Shown here piece by piece: positions 27,238-36,495 of a stretch of DNA of 64,000 nt. The translations under genes were made by a program, and so were the position numbers. This stretch comes from CAZDWZ01 sp964509425 (GTDB taxonomy: Bacteria; Bdellovibrionota_C; UBA2361; SZUA-149; CAZDWZ01). The DNA is taken from positions 124,001 through 188,000 of the forward strand of contig CAZDWZ010000002.1 of assembly GCA_964509425.1 (NCBI GenBank). The letters run 5' to 3'. The notes under the pieces were generated by a model that was not told the DNA's origin, did no database searches, and worked only from the letters and a program-made list of their open reading frames with translations. How positions within the stretch are numbered: position 1 is the stretch's first letter; each line of letters opens with the position of its first letter.

Positions 27238-28209
27238 TTAGGGTTTCCGCCGAGAAAGGCGGTAGACAGCAAACAGCATCACCGGAATCGCAATTTGTTG
27301 AGAGAGTTGGAGCCGTTCTCCGAGGAACGCGATTCCGAGCACGATCCCAACCAGCGGCGTGACGAGCTCCAGGAAACTCGCCACTGCGGCAGGCACGTGT
27401 CGCAAACCTTGGTAATAAAGCATGTACCCCCCCGCCGAACCGAAGATTGAGGAAAGCACGATAACAGAAACGATGTACACGTCTGGTTGAAACCGAAGAT
27501 CGATCGCCGGAGTCAGACACACCACAGGAAGCAATATTATTCCGCCGATCACTAACCTGAGAAATGCCAGCTGGCGAAAATCGTGCGCATTCTTCGCGAG
27601 AGAGCGTCCTATCACTCCGGAAACTCCCCAGACAAACGCGGCCCCGCAAATCGCCGAGACTCCGATGATGTCGCTCTTTTTCAACTGGAGCAGCTGCGGC
27701 TCCTTCGCCGTTACAAAATAAGAGCTGACTAGCGCAATTACCACCCAGGGGACTTCGCTACGGCGCGTCCGCTCGCCGAGGAAAATCGCAGCCAAGAATA
27801 AAGTGAATATCGGCTGGAGTTTCTCGAGGACCAAAGCCACGCTGAGATCAAGATGATCGAGTCCGACGGTCATCAACGTCGTTCCGATGCTGACGCCGGT
27901 AAATCCCAGAGCAAGGAATTTCAGGGGAGCGGAGCGGAAAATTTTCCATGATTCCCTAATATCGAGCCGACAGAGCAAGAAAAGGCCGATAGCGCCAATC
28001 ATCGCATTCGCGAAAACGAGCAGCACAGCCGAGATCCCGTAGAGCACCGTTTTCCGGAAAAAATAGACGAATGCCCATAGAAATGACGCGGCGAGAATGG
28101 GAACGATACCCGATCGTACGTAATCGAGCTGAGACTCATCGGTTACTCGCTGACTCGGATTCGTCCTAAGAATCTCAAGAGCCTCCGACTCTCCCTCCGC
28201 CTCACTCAC
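27238..28209 (-). CDS. EamA/DMT family transporter
   Basis: A 323-residue membrane protein with about ten helices in two EamA repeats (for example SVALVLEKLQPIFTLFLAAIFLGE and its second-half partner with FLELVTPLVGIVLGIAFLGE). The family exports amino acids, nucleosides or other metabolites. Its start overlaps the end of the XRE regulator gene by eight bases, so the two are translationally coupled and the regulator probably controls this transporter. A divergent substrate-binding protein sits on the other side of the regulator. Confidence 0.88.
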   Translation of the reverse strand: MSEAEGESEALEILRTNPSQRVTDESQLDYVRSGIVPILAASFLWAFVYFFRKTVLYGISAVLLVFANAMIGAIGLFLLCRLDIRESWKIFRSAPLKFLALGFTGVSIGTTLMTVGLDHLDLSVALVLEKLQPIFTLFLAAIFLGERTRRSEVPWVVIALVSSYFVTAKEPQLLQLKKSDIIGVSAICGAAFVWGVSGVIGRSLAKNAHDFRQLAFLRLVIGGIILLPVVCLTPAIDLRFQPDVYIVSVIVLSSIFGSAGGYMLYYQGLRHVPAAVASFLELVTPLVGIVLGIAFLGERLQLSQQIAIPVMLFAVYRLSRRKP

Positions 28210-28942
28210 TCTTTCGATTCTCCTTACGCCGTTCTTTTCCCCGAACCGGAGCTGCCGGGGATCGAGTTACCTTTTTTGCTCGTTCCCAGATGAATAAAAA
28301 CTGGCGCCTGAATGCTTCAGCTACCATGGCATTTTCAAGAATTATTGATTGCTGAGGGGGGCCCCAGAGAACAACGCTCACTTTATTTCCGTAGACATAA
28401 GTGGGAACCGGCGAGAAATATTTTCTTGCTATCCAACGATATTCCAAATGATCCCCTTCAAGGAAGTTTTTATCCCCTTCTTTCGAAAGAAGTTTTTGTC
28501 GTATTCCTCGGTTTTTCAAAGCATCGACAAAGCCGAGCAGCTCCTGTGAACTATGCCGAAGATATCTCGACTCCTCAACTCCGTTGATATACATCGTGCC
28601 GCCGCTTTCACTGAGAGTAGCGAGGACGTCCTGGAAAATGGCAGAGATACTGCTCGCACCAAGAAAGGTTTTCGGTGCAAACAGCACGTCCGAAGAGATT
28701 GAGAGCGCGTGTGCGAGCTTCGAAATGGATTGCGCCGACGGGTTCCGAATCGCTCCGGACTCAATCTTAATTAACGAGGAATAAGGTATCCCCGCCTTCA
28801 CGGCGAGCTGTTCCTGGGTCAATTGCTTCGCCAGCCGCTGTTCCTGCAGTAACCGGCCAATTCGCTGCTCTTCCAGCATTTTTCCCTTCTTCATACCCCC
28901 CTGCACGAACCGCTTGGTCTCGTATTTGATATTGGCGTTCAT
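28202..28942 (-). CDS. XRE-family transcriptional regulator
   Basis: A 246-residue regulator. A Cro/C1-type helix-turn-helix lies at about 30-88 (LLQEQRLAKQLTQEQLAVKAG, then SSLIKIESG and SISKLAHALSISSDVL). A C-terminal domain of about 140 residues resembles the effector-sensing domains that follow winged helices in TrmB-like regulators; its ligand is unknown. It heads a coupled pair with the EamA transporter and is divergent from a binding protein across a palindromic operator. ATG 28942 gives the longest frame, but a -10-like element sits right against it, so internal ATG 28894 (after AGGGGGG) or 28879 (after GAAGGG) may be the real start. Confidence 0.85.
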   Translation of the reverse strand: MNANIKYETKRFVQGGMKKGKMLEEQRIGRLLQEQRLAKQLTQEQLAVKAGIPYSSLIKIESGAIRNPSAQSISKLAHALSISSDVLFAPKTFLGASSISAIFQDVLATLSESGGTMYINGVEESRYLRHSSQELLGFVDALKNRGIRQKLLSKEGDKNFLEGDHLEYRWIARKYFSPVPTYVYGNKVSVVLWGPPQQSIILENAMVAEAFRRQFLFIWERAKKVTRSPAAPVRGKERRKENRKSE

Positions 28943-28952
28943 TTACTATACT
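28926..28952 (+). promoter_or_regulatory. Candidate promoter for the substrate-binding protein gene
   Basis: TTGATA (28926-28931) and TATACT (28947-28952) are separated by 15 bases, slightly short. They would start transcription a few bases before the palindrome at 28965, so the palindrome would lie just downstream of the start point. Confidence 0.35.
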
Positions 28953-28964
28953 ATCCGCATCCGG

Positions 28965-28982
28965 CTAGCCACAAGTGGCTAG
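28965..28982. promoter_or_regulatory. Perfect palindromic operator, probable XRE binding site
   Basis: CTAGCCAC-AA-GTGGCTAG is an 18-bp palindrome with 8-bp perfect arms, in the 53-bp gap between the divergent regulator (ATG 28942) and the binding-protein gene (ATG 28996). Position and symmetry suit a dimeric helix-turn-helix protein repressing its own gene and its neighbour. Confidence 0.65.
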
Positions 28983-28995
28983 TAATTGGAGGTCA

Positions 28996-30129
28996 ATGAA
29001 TACTGCATTTACCGGTTCGGCCCTCAGCTCCACTTCTTCTTTCCTTCGAATTTTTTTCGGCATCTGCGCCTTCTTGATTCACTCAAGAGCAAACGCCGCT
29101 CCCCCGGAACCCATTAAGCTCGGCGCGACGATTCCGCTCACTGGGAACGCCGCCACTTACGGAAAGCTTATTCGCGATGGTCTCGAACTTGCAGCAGACG
29201 ATCTGAGGTCGGGTGGCATACCGATTGAGCTCATCCTTGAGGATGTCCCGCTTCCGGGGCAGCCGGCGATCACCGCGCTTCAGAAAATGACCAGCCGAGA
29301 TAAAATCGACGGGCTCGCTGCGAATTTTTACAACGGAAACATGCCTGCCATGTCTCCTCTGCTCACGGCATCACGAATTCCTGCGCTCCATACCGCGATT
29401 GCCGATGATCTCATCCTCGCCTCCGGAAAATACATCTTTACAACGAACGGGACTATCGCCGAAGAGGCTCGTCTCTTGTCCGATTTTGCAAAAAACACGC
29501 TGCATGCAAAAACCGCCGCGATACTGTTCGTTGGAACACCGTTCGGAGAGGGATATGCGCAGCATTTCCGAAAGAACTTCGTCGAAGGCGGAGGGACGAT
29601 TCTCGTGGAGGAAATGAGTGCACTCGGAACCGCAGACTATCGAGCAGAACTTCTTCGAGTGAAAAAAGCCAAGCCGGATATTCTGCTGGCTGCGTATTTT
29701 GGCAATCATCTAGGAACGGTACTGAAGCAGCTCCGACAGATTGATACCAAAATTCCTGTGGTCTCTGTGTACGAAGCAGAAGACCCTTCGGTGATCGAAG
29801 AGGCAAAGTCAGCGGCTGAAGGAATACACTTCTTCGCACCGGAGCCGGAAGCGGATTCTGTTGTGAGAATCGCTTTCCGTGATCGATTCAAGTCTCGATT
29901 CGGATACGAGCCGCGAATTCTCGCGTCGAACGCGTACGATGCCGCAATCATTCTCGGCAAATCGCTCTCCGCGTGTGAAAAACGGCAGGAGTGCGTATTG
30001 GAGCGTTTGTCAAATGTTCAGGCATACGATGGGGCAAGCGGGGTCTTCTCGATAGCAAAAAATCGCGCCGGGGAGCGGAAGTTCACTCTCAAGACCGTTA
30101 AAGACGGCGCGTTTGTAAGAGTGCCATGA
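28996..30129 (+). CDS. Leu/Ile/Val-type periplasmic substrate-binding protein
   Basis: A 377-residue exported binding protein of the Peripla_BP_6 family. A signal peptide (about 1-33, ending HSRANA) is followed by IKLGATIPLTGNAATYGKLIRDGLELA and the two-lobed fold. ATG 28996 is chosen because GGAGG ends three bases upstream; GTG 28975 lies within the operator palindrome. No permease or ATPase of a branched-chain amino-acid transporter is nearby, so it is an orphan, possibly serving a distant transporter or a sensor. It is divergent from the XRE regulator and shares the operator at 28965-28982. Confidence 0.88.
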   Translation: MNTAFTGSALSSTSSFLRIFFGICAFLIHSRANAAPPEPIKLGATIPLTGNAATYGKLIRDGLELAADDLRSGGIPIELILEDVPLPGQPAITALQKMTSRDKIDGLAANFYNGNMPAMSPLLTASRIPALHTAIADDLILASGKYIFTTNGTIAEEARLLSDFAKNTLHAKTAAILFVGTPFGEGYAQHFRKNFVEGGGTILVEEMSALGTADYRAELLRVKKAKPDILLAAYFGNHLGTVLKQLRQIDTKIPVVSVYEAEDPSVIEEAKSAAEGIHFFAPEPEADSVVRIAFRDRFKSRFGYEPRILASNAYDAAIILGKSLSACEKRQECVLERLSNVQAYDGASGVFSIAKNRAGERKFTLKTVKDGAFVRVP

Positions 30130-30172
30130 CCCCTTTGATTGTGTATCTTCAGGGGCGAAGTGAAGGATACAC

Positions 30173-32158
30173 ATGGAGCGGAAAAAACAGGGGTTACCAT
30201 ATGCGTCGGTCGAATGGGATCCGCTTGGATCGCCTCGATCCCTGGCTTACTCCGAGACCTACTTCAGCTCTCGCGACCCGCTCGCGGAACGAAGCACGGT
30301 TTTTCTTCAAGGCAACGGCCTGCCTCTGCGCTGGCATGGTAAAAAGCGCTTCTGCATCGGTGAGCTTGGCTTCGGATCGGGGCTCAGCTTTTTACTGACT
30401 TGTAAACTTTGGCGAGAGTCCGCACCTCCGTCATCGACGCTCGACTATTTCTCATTTGAGGCTGCACCACTCGCCCCGGACTCCATCCGGCAGGTACACT
30501 CCCGTTGGCCGGAGCATACCGATTGGATTGAAACGCTCCTCCGGTTTTATCCATTGCCGCTCACCGGACATCATCGGCTCACGATGTTTCCTGGAATCGT
30601 GTTGAATCTTGTTATCGGCGATGCACGCGAATCGCTCCCTCAAACCCGGCTTACTGCAGACTGCTGGTTTCTAGACGGATTCTCACCGGTCAAGAATCCC
30701 GAGCTCTGGGAGTACCCTCTCCTCTCCGCTCTGACAGAGCGTACCGATCGCGGCGGGTCACTCGCGACATATTCCGTTGCACGACAGGTTCGAGACAATC
30801 TCTCTCGGCTTGGATGGCATATCTCAAAGAATGCTGGACATCCTTCCAAGGCAGAATTTCTCACGGGCTCACGAAGCCCGGAAGCCAAGACGTCGCCGCC
30901 GGGAAAGCGTTCCCACACTGGATTCGCAGTTATCGGTGGCGGAATAGCCGGTTCAGCGGTTGCAAACAGCATCGAGAGCCGCGGAGAGAAGGTCTTCTTG
31001 CTCGAGGCGCAGCACTCTCTCGCGGACGGTGCTTCCGGAAATCCTGCCGGAATTTTGATGCCGCATATCTCGCTCGACCCTGACCCGATGAGCCGATTCT
31101 ACATCGCGGGGTTTCTCCACGCCCTGAGAACTCTCACGCAGTTTTCCGAGCGATACGGCGAAATTCCGTTTGATCTTTGCGGAGTTTTGAGGCTTGCATC
31201 GAGCGAGAGATTGCGAACTCTCTTTCAGCTCATCTCAGAGACCGGACTCGATCGCGAAGGATTTGCCGCGCGAGTAGGTGTTGAAGAGACCCCGGATATT
31301 TGCGGGGTACGATGCGAGTTGCCGGGCCTCCTATTTCCTCAAGGAGGCTGGGTAGATCCTCGTGCCTTCACCAAAGTTCCTCTCGAGAGGAGTTCTCTGG
31401 TCACGGTAAAAACCGGCTTCAAAGTGCGATCGATAATTCGCTCGAACGAGCTCTGGAAGCTGGTTTCAGATTCTGGCGACGAGGTCTCTGCGGAGAACAT
31501 TATCATCGCGAACTCAAACGCCAGCGTAAACTTCCGGCCCTGCGGTTGGTTTCCTTTAGAGCCTGTTCGCGGCCAAATAATCAGCCAAGCCGCGACGCAG
31601 GATTCCCAGCGACTCAATCGGGTCGTTTGTTTCGACGGATACATTCTACCCGAGCGGAGTGGCCAACACGCCATCGGTGCCACCTACGATCATCAAGACG
31701 ACCGTTGCGAAGTCGACGACTCCCAGTCTGGGGCGCTGCTTAACCGAGCTCACTTGGCACTTCCGGATCTGCGCTGGGATCCGGCCGGCACGTTGGGAGC
31801 TCGAGTAAGCTTCCGCTCAATGAGCAGAGATCGCCTGCCTCTTCTCGGACCCGTTCCGGATTTGCGAAGTTATGAGGGTGTCACTTCTTGGAAAGAAACG
31901 TTTCGCCCCGAGTTTCACCCCGGTTTATACGTGAGTGTGGGCCATGGCTCCCGAGGACTCATTTCAGCTCACCTTTCCGCAGAAATCATTTCTGCAGAAA
32001 TCTTCGGTGAGGCGGCCGCTGCTCCGGTCGATCTGCTTTCGCATCTCTTTCCCGAACGATACCTCACCAGGCTGCTCAAACGGGGAGTCGCCATAGGAGA
32101 GAATTCCGCCTCTTTCTGGAAAGTGAAACCGAATGATTCCCGCGGCTCGGATTCTTGA
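30173..32158 (+). CDS. mnmC: Bifunctional tRNA 5-methylaminomethyl-2-thiouridine biosynthesis protein
   Basis: Completes mnm5s2U at the wobble base of certain tRNAs. The C-terminal FAD-dependent domain removes the carboxymethyl group, and the N-terminal domain methylates with S-adenosylmethionine. The methyltransferase part has GELGFGSGLSFL at 63-74 and WFLDGFSPVKNPELW. The oxidoreductase part opens with VIGGGIAGSAVANSI at about 247-261 and ends with the DAO-family GHGSRGLISAHL. Length 661 is typical. It begins 43 bases after the binding-protein gene. Confidence 0.93.
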   Translation: MERKKQGLPYASVEWDPLGSPRSLAYSETYFSSRDPLAERSTVFLQGNGLPLRWHGKKRFCIGELGFGSGLSFLLTCKLWRESAPPSSTLDYFSFEAAPLAPDSIRQVHSRWPEHTDWIETLLRFYPLPLTGHHRLTMFPGIVLNLVIGDARESLPQTRLTADCWFLDGFSPVKNPELWEYPLLSALTERTDRGGSLATYSVARQVRDNLSRLGWHISKNAGHPSKAEFLTGSRSPEAKTSPPGKRSHTGFAVIGGGIAGSAVANSIESRGEKVFLLEAQHSLADGASGNPAGILMPHISLDPDPMSRFYIAGFLHALRTLTQFSERYGEIPFDLCGVLRLASSERLRTLFQLISETGLDREGFAARVGVEETPDICGVRCELPGLLFPQGGWVDPRAFTKVPLERSSLVTVKTGFKVRSIIRSNELWKLVSDSGDEVSAENIIIANSNASVNFRPCGWFPLEPVRGQIISQAATQDSQRLNRVVCFDGYILPERSGQHAIGATYDHQDDRCEVDDSQSGALLNRAHLALPDLRWDPAGTLGARVSFRSMSRDRLPLLGPVPDLRSYEGVTSWKETFRPEFHPGLYVSVGHGSRGLISAHLSAEIISAEIFGEAAAAPVDLLSHLFPERYLTRLLKRGVAIGENSASFWKVKPNDSRGSDS

Positions 32159-32220
32159 TTCTCGTCCTCCGAGATCATAGATTCGGCTCGCTCCCCTACT
32201 GCTTCGACAAAGGAGAACAC

Positions 32221-33414
32221 ATGAAAAGCACGAATACGATTCTCAAGATCGAAACGGCGATTGTGCCTCCACGCTGGGGGCTGCTGAGGATTCACACCTC
32301 GGAGGGTATATTCGGCTACGGCGAATTCACCGTCGAGGGACAGCACGACGGGGCGAGAGCCTGCGTGCATGAACTCTCTGAGTATTTCTTGAACCAGGAC
32401 GCCACACAGATAAAAGCGCTTGTCCGCGGGTGCTATGACCAGTGCTTCTATCATGGCGGCCCGCACTTCATGAGTGCCCTCGGAGGCATCGAGATTGCTC
32501 TCTGGGACATCAAGGGCAAAATGTCGGGCCTCCCCATTTACGATCTTCTCGGTGGAAAAGTTCGCGACAAAGTTAAGGTCTATCGATGGGCCGGAGGAAA
32601 CAACAACGCTCCGGGAGCTGCAGCCGAGGAAGCCGCAAAAGTGGTTTCCGAGGGAGCGCGCGCGATCAAGATGAACGCCTGCCCGCCGCTCGCAGCGATC
32701 GACACCTATGCCGGCATCCGAACGGCGGTTGAAAGAGCCAAGCTGGTCCGCGAAGCCGTGGGACCCAATGTCGACATAGCCTTTGATTTTCACGGCCGGG
32801 CCAACGTTCCTATGGCGCGTCGTCTCGCGAAGGAGTTGGAGTTTTGCAATCCGCTTTTCTACGAAGAGCCTGTTCGCCCTGATTACAACCGCTGGCTCCC
32901 CGAAATAGCGGCCGTGACTCATGTTCCGATCGCCTCCGGGGAAAGAATGTTCACGCCGGCGGAGTTTTCAGATGCGATTGCAAATAAAGGCATCCACATC
33001 CTTCAGCCGGATCTCGTCCATGTCGGCGGAATTATGAACACGAGCGAAGTCGCATCGATGGCCGAGGCAAACGGGATTGCTCTCGCACCACATTGCCCGC
33101 TCTCTCCAATTGCCTTTATGGCGTGTCTCCAAGTTGTCGTCGGAAGCCGGGCCGGATGGATTCTCGAGTGGTCGAAGGGAATTCATTACAATGCTTCTGG
33201 AGCTACTGGGAACAGCGACCCATGGATGCGCTACATCGACGAAAGCAACTGGCCGGCCTTCGCGCTCGATGCCGAAGGACATTTGACCGTACCACAAACT
33301 CCGGGCCTGGGGCTTGAAGTAAACTGGAAGGAAGTTCTTCGAGCCGCAGAAAGCGGATCATCTTGGCGGGATGAGAAGATGACACTCGCCGACGGCACCA
33401 GATCCAATTGGTGA
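32221..33414 (+). CDS. D-galactonate dehydratase-like enolase-superfamily protein
   Basis: A 397-residue mandelate-racemase-type enolase. Metal ligands Asp189 (FDFHGR), Glu215 (YEEPV) and Glu241 (SGERM), with catalytic His191 and His291 (APHCPLSP), correspond in order and spacing, with a constant offset of six, to D183, E209, E235, H185 and H285 of Escherichia coli DgoD. It would remove water from an acid sugar such as galactonate. ATG 32221 is preceded by AAAGGAG at about seven bases; the frame is open from 32155. The other genes of galactonate use (kinase, aldolase, transporter) are absent here, so the physiological acid sugar is open. Confidence 0.88.
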   Translation: MKSTNTILKIETAIVPPRWGLLRIHTSEGIFGYGEFTVEGQHDGARACVHELSEYFLNQDATQIKALVRGCYDQCFYHGGPHFMSALGGIEIALWDIKGKMSGLPIYDLLGGKVRDKVKVYRWAGGNNNAPGAAAEEAAKVVSEGARAIKMNACPPLAAIDTYAGIRTAVERAKLVREAVGPNVDIAFDFHGRANVPMARRLAKELEFCNPLFYEEPVRPDYNRWLPEIAAVTHVPIASGERMFTPAEFSDAIANKGIHILQPDLVHVGGIMNTSEVASMAEANGIALAPHCPLSPIAFMACLQVVVGSRAGWILEWSKGIHYNASGATGNSDPWMRYIDESNWPAFALDAEGHLTVPQTPGLGLEVNWKEVLRAAESGSSWRDEKMTLADGTRSNW

Positions 33415-33472
33415 TGATGAGACGGTCTGGATCACAAGCCGCTCGAACCAGATTTGGACAAACACCGTTTGT

Positions 33473-34744
33473 TTAACGATTTGCTCGACGTGGGAACGAC
33501 AATCCTCGAGGCTCGTCGAGCGCATCTTCCAGTAGTCGGGTGGCAATAACCTCGCGGATACGCTCGTGACGATCCGTGAGCGGATGGGCTTTCGAAAAGA
33601 CCGGCAGAAACATCCAGCCTAAAGCTCGCCCAAAGAATAGAACCGCGCCCGCAAACAAAAGAATCTGCGCAGGCACCATTAGACCGCGGGCACCCCCCAT
33701 TAGGACCGTATCTGCCACATAGAGTACAAGCACAAAACTGGGAAGTATGGCGAGACCGGGATCGCGCCGGAGCAACGAGAACAGAAGGAGCACTCCAAGC
33801 ATTCCGTTCGCCGCGAAGAACAGCCACGAGGACATGTTAATGACGAACAGACCGCGTTCGAAGTCTACGAACGCGGAATCAAGTTTCCTCTCAGCACCGG
33901 CCTCTCCTGGAAGTCGGGCACGGAAGACCCCGCGAATTAGATCTCGATTCCCCGTAACCGGCACATATCGGGCAATCGATGAAATCGGTGAAGCCGAAAG
34001 CAACTGCGGAGATTCGATTACACTGGACTGAGGCGTGGCAATTGAAGACATGGGAGGACTGGAAAACCCGCTCCAGGGAAACGACACCGCAAGCGGAACC
34101 ACAGTCAGCACAACCGATGCAACCAAGGTGTAGAGCGGCCGGGAACCTTCATCGAAATCTCGCGGATCGGCATGTCGGCCGGAAAAAAGGGTGAGAAAGA
34201 GTAGCAGACTGACACAAGGCCCGAGGAAGAATAAAGCCGGGTGAACGTAATAGGCCAAACTTGAGACAATACAGAGGACAGCAAGTTCCGGAAGTCTCAG
34301 GGAATTGAAAAAGTTCAAACTGAGAAGCGCAACAAGCGACACCATACACACCGTTGCGATCTCTCCCGTGTAGACATGCTGGGAGGCAACAAAAAGCGGC
34401 AGAATAGACAGAAGCACTACCGCGAGTGCCGCGGAAAGCCCGCCGGCAAGCTTCGCGATCACACGGCCGAGACAGGCAAACGTCAGAACGGCGAGGCAGA
34501 CGTTGACGAGCAGAATCGCTTCGACCCTACCGTCCACGAGCCAGTCACCGAAACCTATAAAGACATCATAGATAGGAGACGCCGCACCGATCGCGCTGGG
34601 AAATGAACTGCCGGCGACGAACACCTCGCTGCCGATGCCCGATCCATCTGGATTAGGCACCGCAACAAAAGGCAACGCAAGAATATGGATGAGCTGTACT
34701 GCGGCTGCGCACCAAAGACAAAATCTTAAGAACGGCATGCCCAC
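33473..34744 (-). CDS. Polytopic membrane protein of unknown function
   Basis: A 423-residue protein with about ten hydrophobic helices and one large polar loop (about 255-300, Ser/Pro rich, then RARLPGEAGAERKLDSAFVDFE). The helix pattern with periplasmic loops resembles GT-C-like or O-antigen-related membrane proteins, but I see no diagnostic motif. It begins 12 bases after the DksA-like gene on the same strand, so the two are likely co-transcribed. The C-terminal 45 residues are hydrophilic and Arg rich. Confidence 0.6.
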   Translation of the reverse strand: MGMPFLRFCLWCAAAVQLIHILALPFVAVPNPDGSGIGSEVFVAGSSFPSAIGAASPIYDVFIGFGDWLVDGRVEAILLVNVCLAVLTFACLGRVIAKLAGGLSAALAVVLLSILPLFVASQHVYTGEIATVCMVSLVALLSLNFFNSLRLPELAVLCIVSSLAYYVHPALFFLGPCVSLLLFLTLFSGRHADPRDFDEGSRPLYTLVASVVLTVVPLAVSFPWSGFSSPPMSSIATPQSSVIESPQLLSASPISSIARYVPVTGNRDLIRGVFRARLPGEAGAERKLDSAFVDFERGLFVINMSSWLFFAANGMLGVLLLFSLLRRDPGLAILPSFVLVLYVADTVLMGGARGLMVPAQILLFAGAVLFFGRALGWMFLPVFSKAHPLTDRHERIREVIATRLLEDALDEPRGLSFPRRANR

Positions 34745-34755
34745 CCGCGCCTGAA

Positions 34756-35175
34756 TTACTCAGACTCGTCTTCAGAAGTCGAGAAAAGAAGATCTTCGTC
34801 GACCTCATCAGCATCACGGAAACCTTTCTCCTGACGCTCGAGCTCCTCTTGCGCTTCAACGGTGTATCTCGCCACGGGCCGAGCAAGAAGTCGCGCGATT
34901 GGGATCTCTTCTCCAGTGAGTTCGCAGATTCCGTACGTTCCTTCTTCAAATTTCTTCAAGGCGTATTCGACCTTGTTGAGATACTTGCGTTCCCGGTCGC
35001 CGAGCTTGGTGATCGAAGCTTGAGAAATTCCGATTGATGCCAGATCCGTCTCGTCTCCTTTCAGTTCTGCAAGGGCGATATCCGAATCAACTTCTCGCTG
35101 CATCAGATGCTCAAGAATTTTTCTCTTCTCTTCAAGCAACAACGAGCGGAGTTTGTCTTTGTCCTTCTTATTCAT
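34756..35175 (-). CDS. DksA/TraR-family RNA polymerase-binding protein with degenerate zinc finger
   Basis: A 139-residue DksA-like regulator: N-terminal coiled coil, the tip motif D41-E-T-D44-L-A46 matching the DxxDxA that reaches into the RNA polymerase secondary channel, and a zinc-finger-like C-terminal part. The finger has lost three of the usual four cysteines: YGICELTGEEIP keeps Cys84 only, and the second pair is ARYTVEAQ. Cysteine-poor DksA variants are known and can act without zinc or as redox-insensitive regulators. The acidic tail ends in DEDLLFSTSEDESE. It is probably co-transcribed with the membrane protein gene downstream. Confidence 0.85.
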   Translation of the reverse strand: MNKKDKDKLRSLLLEEKRKILEHLMQREVDSDIALAELKGDETDLASIGISQASITKLGDRERKYLNKVEYALKKFEEGTYGICELTGEEIPIARLLARPVARYTVEAQEELERQEKGFRDADEVDEDLLFSTSEDESE

Positions 35176-35466
35176 AAACAGCCGTCAAGTCCCTCAGGCA
35201 ATTGAACATCGAATATCGTCATCTCTCAGCTTAGCGGCACAGACTCTTTACCAACTCTGAAACGTTGGTCGCCCGACCCCGCCGAAAAGTCCAGTTCATA
35301 TATCGGCTTACCCTTCGTTTGTCATGCCTTTCGTCGTGAAGCTCCAGAAAATTGTACTCGTCTTCCAGGCGATTTGCGACAAAAAAAGTAACACTTCGTC
35401 AGCCGGTTCCAGCATGTTGAAATCGGAAGAAACCGGTCCAATATCAAGCGAAAAAATGAAATTTGC

Positions 35467-36360
35467 CTAATATCCGGCAAACTGAGCCGCTAAGACCGGG
35501 ATTCCGGAGTTTTCCTGACCGGACAAAGGTACCGACGTTTCGACGCTCGGCAGAATCCGCAAGAGTGGAGTAGGATTAAAGGCACCGGCTGCGAGGAAAT
35601 CCGGTTGGTGAGTGGCCCTCAAATTCGCCCAAGCATCAATAAGTGCCGTAAGCGCTTTCTCAGGAGTGTTGTTCGTCTCGCTAATGTGAGCTGCCACGAC
35701 GCACTGCAGTCGGCGTCCGAAACCATCGAGCGCTTGCACCTCACCGAGTTCGATGAGCAATTTACCCGCCTCCTCGTTGCTGAGGTGACCGTTTCGTCCA
35801 CGAATTCTCTGTTTCAGCGCCCAAGGATACGGCCCATCATAGAGCATCACAGGATCGTGGTTGGCTTCGATGATCAGCGCATCGATGTGCCGAACCGAGT
35901 CTTTGACAACAGTCGTGACGTGACCGAGGTCTGTAACCACTGCGAGCGAACATCCGCCAGCACTGATACGAAACATCACCGGTTCGTTCGCATCGTGCGA
36001 AACTGGAAACGACTCAATTTCAATATCTCCCACCCAGAAAGACCTCGATGAGGAAAAAAGCTGAAGATTCGGATGAACGTGCGGTTCTGTAATCGGTATG
36101 AGACCTGAGGATGTTCCCTGGTTCACCCAAACCGGAATGGCACGTTTTTTAAGGATTCCGCTCAGGCCCCGGATGTGATCGGAATGTTCATGTGAAACGA
36201 CGATGGCCGAGACTTCACCGATGCTCCGACCAAGCGACGTCAACCGCGCCAGGGTCTGTCTCGCGCTGAGGCCACAATCGAGCAAAACGCTCGTCGTCTG
36301 CGACGCGATAAAAATGCAATTTGCCCGGCTACCGCTGGAGAGCAGAGAGAATTCGATCAT
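35467..36360 (-). CDS. MBL-fold metallohydrolase, WalJ/YycJ-like
   Basis: A 297-residue metallo-beta-lactamase-fold protein. It has the metal motif HEHSDHIRG and the WalJ/YycJ-branch features SLLSSGSRANCIFI at the start, RIRGRNGHLSNEEAGKLL in the middle and HISETNNTPEKAL near the end. The branch includes 5'-3' exonucleases and proteins tied to cell-wall or stress signalling; the substrate is not certain here. ATG 36360 is preferred over the in-frame TTG four codons upstream, whose bases form part of the leader. It is divergent from the csoR-like unit. Confidence 0.87.
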   Translation of the reverse strand: MIEFSLLSSGSRANCIFIASQTTSVLLDCGLSARQTLARLTSLGRSIGEVSAIVVSHEHSDHIRGLSGILKKRAIPVWVNQGTSSGLIPITEPHVHPNLQLFSSSRSFWVGDIEIESFPVSHDANEPVMFRISAGGCSLAVVTDLGHVTTVVKDSVRHIDALIIEANHDPVMLYDGPYPWALKQRIRGRNGHLSNEEAGKLLIELGEVQALDGFGRRLQCVVAAHISETNNTPEKALTALIDAWANLRATHQPDFLAAGAFNPTPLLRILPSVETSVPLSGQENSGIPVLAAQFAGY

Positions 36361-36440
36361 GAAAAATTCCAAGTAAGTGCCCGGAACATCTCACTCGATT
36401 TCGCCGAACGCAATACGCATTTCTCCCCCCCATGAACCGC

Positions 36441-36470
36441 TTGCGCCACAATACCCCTGGGGGGTATAAT
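36441..36470 (+). promoter_or_regulatory. CsoR-type operator inside a sigma-70 promoter
   Basis: TTGCGC (36441-36446) and a perfect TATAAT (36465-36470) are 18 bases apart. The spacer and -10 contain ATACCCC-TGG-GGGGTAT (36451-36467), a G/C-tract pseudopalindrome of the kind bound by CsoR/RcnR-family repressors. Repressor bound here would block RNA polymerase, giving autoregulation relieved by Cu(I). Transcription starting near 36477 rules out the earlier ATG at 36469. Confidence 0.75.
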
Positions 36471-36495
36471 GGCTCCAGTTGAACCGGCAGGAAGT

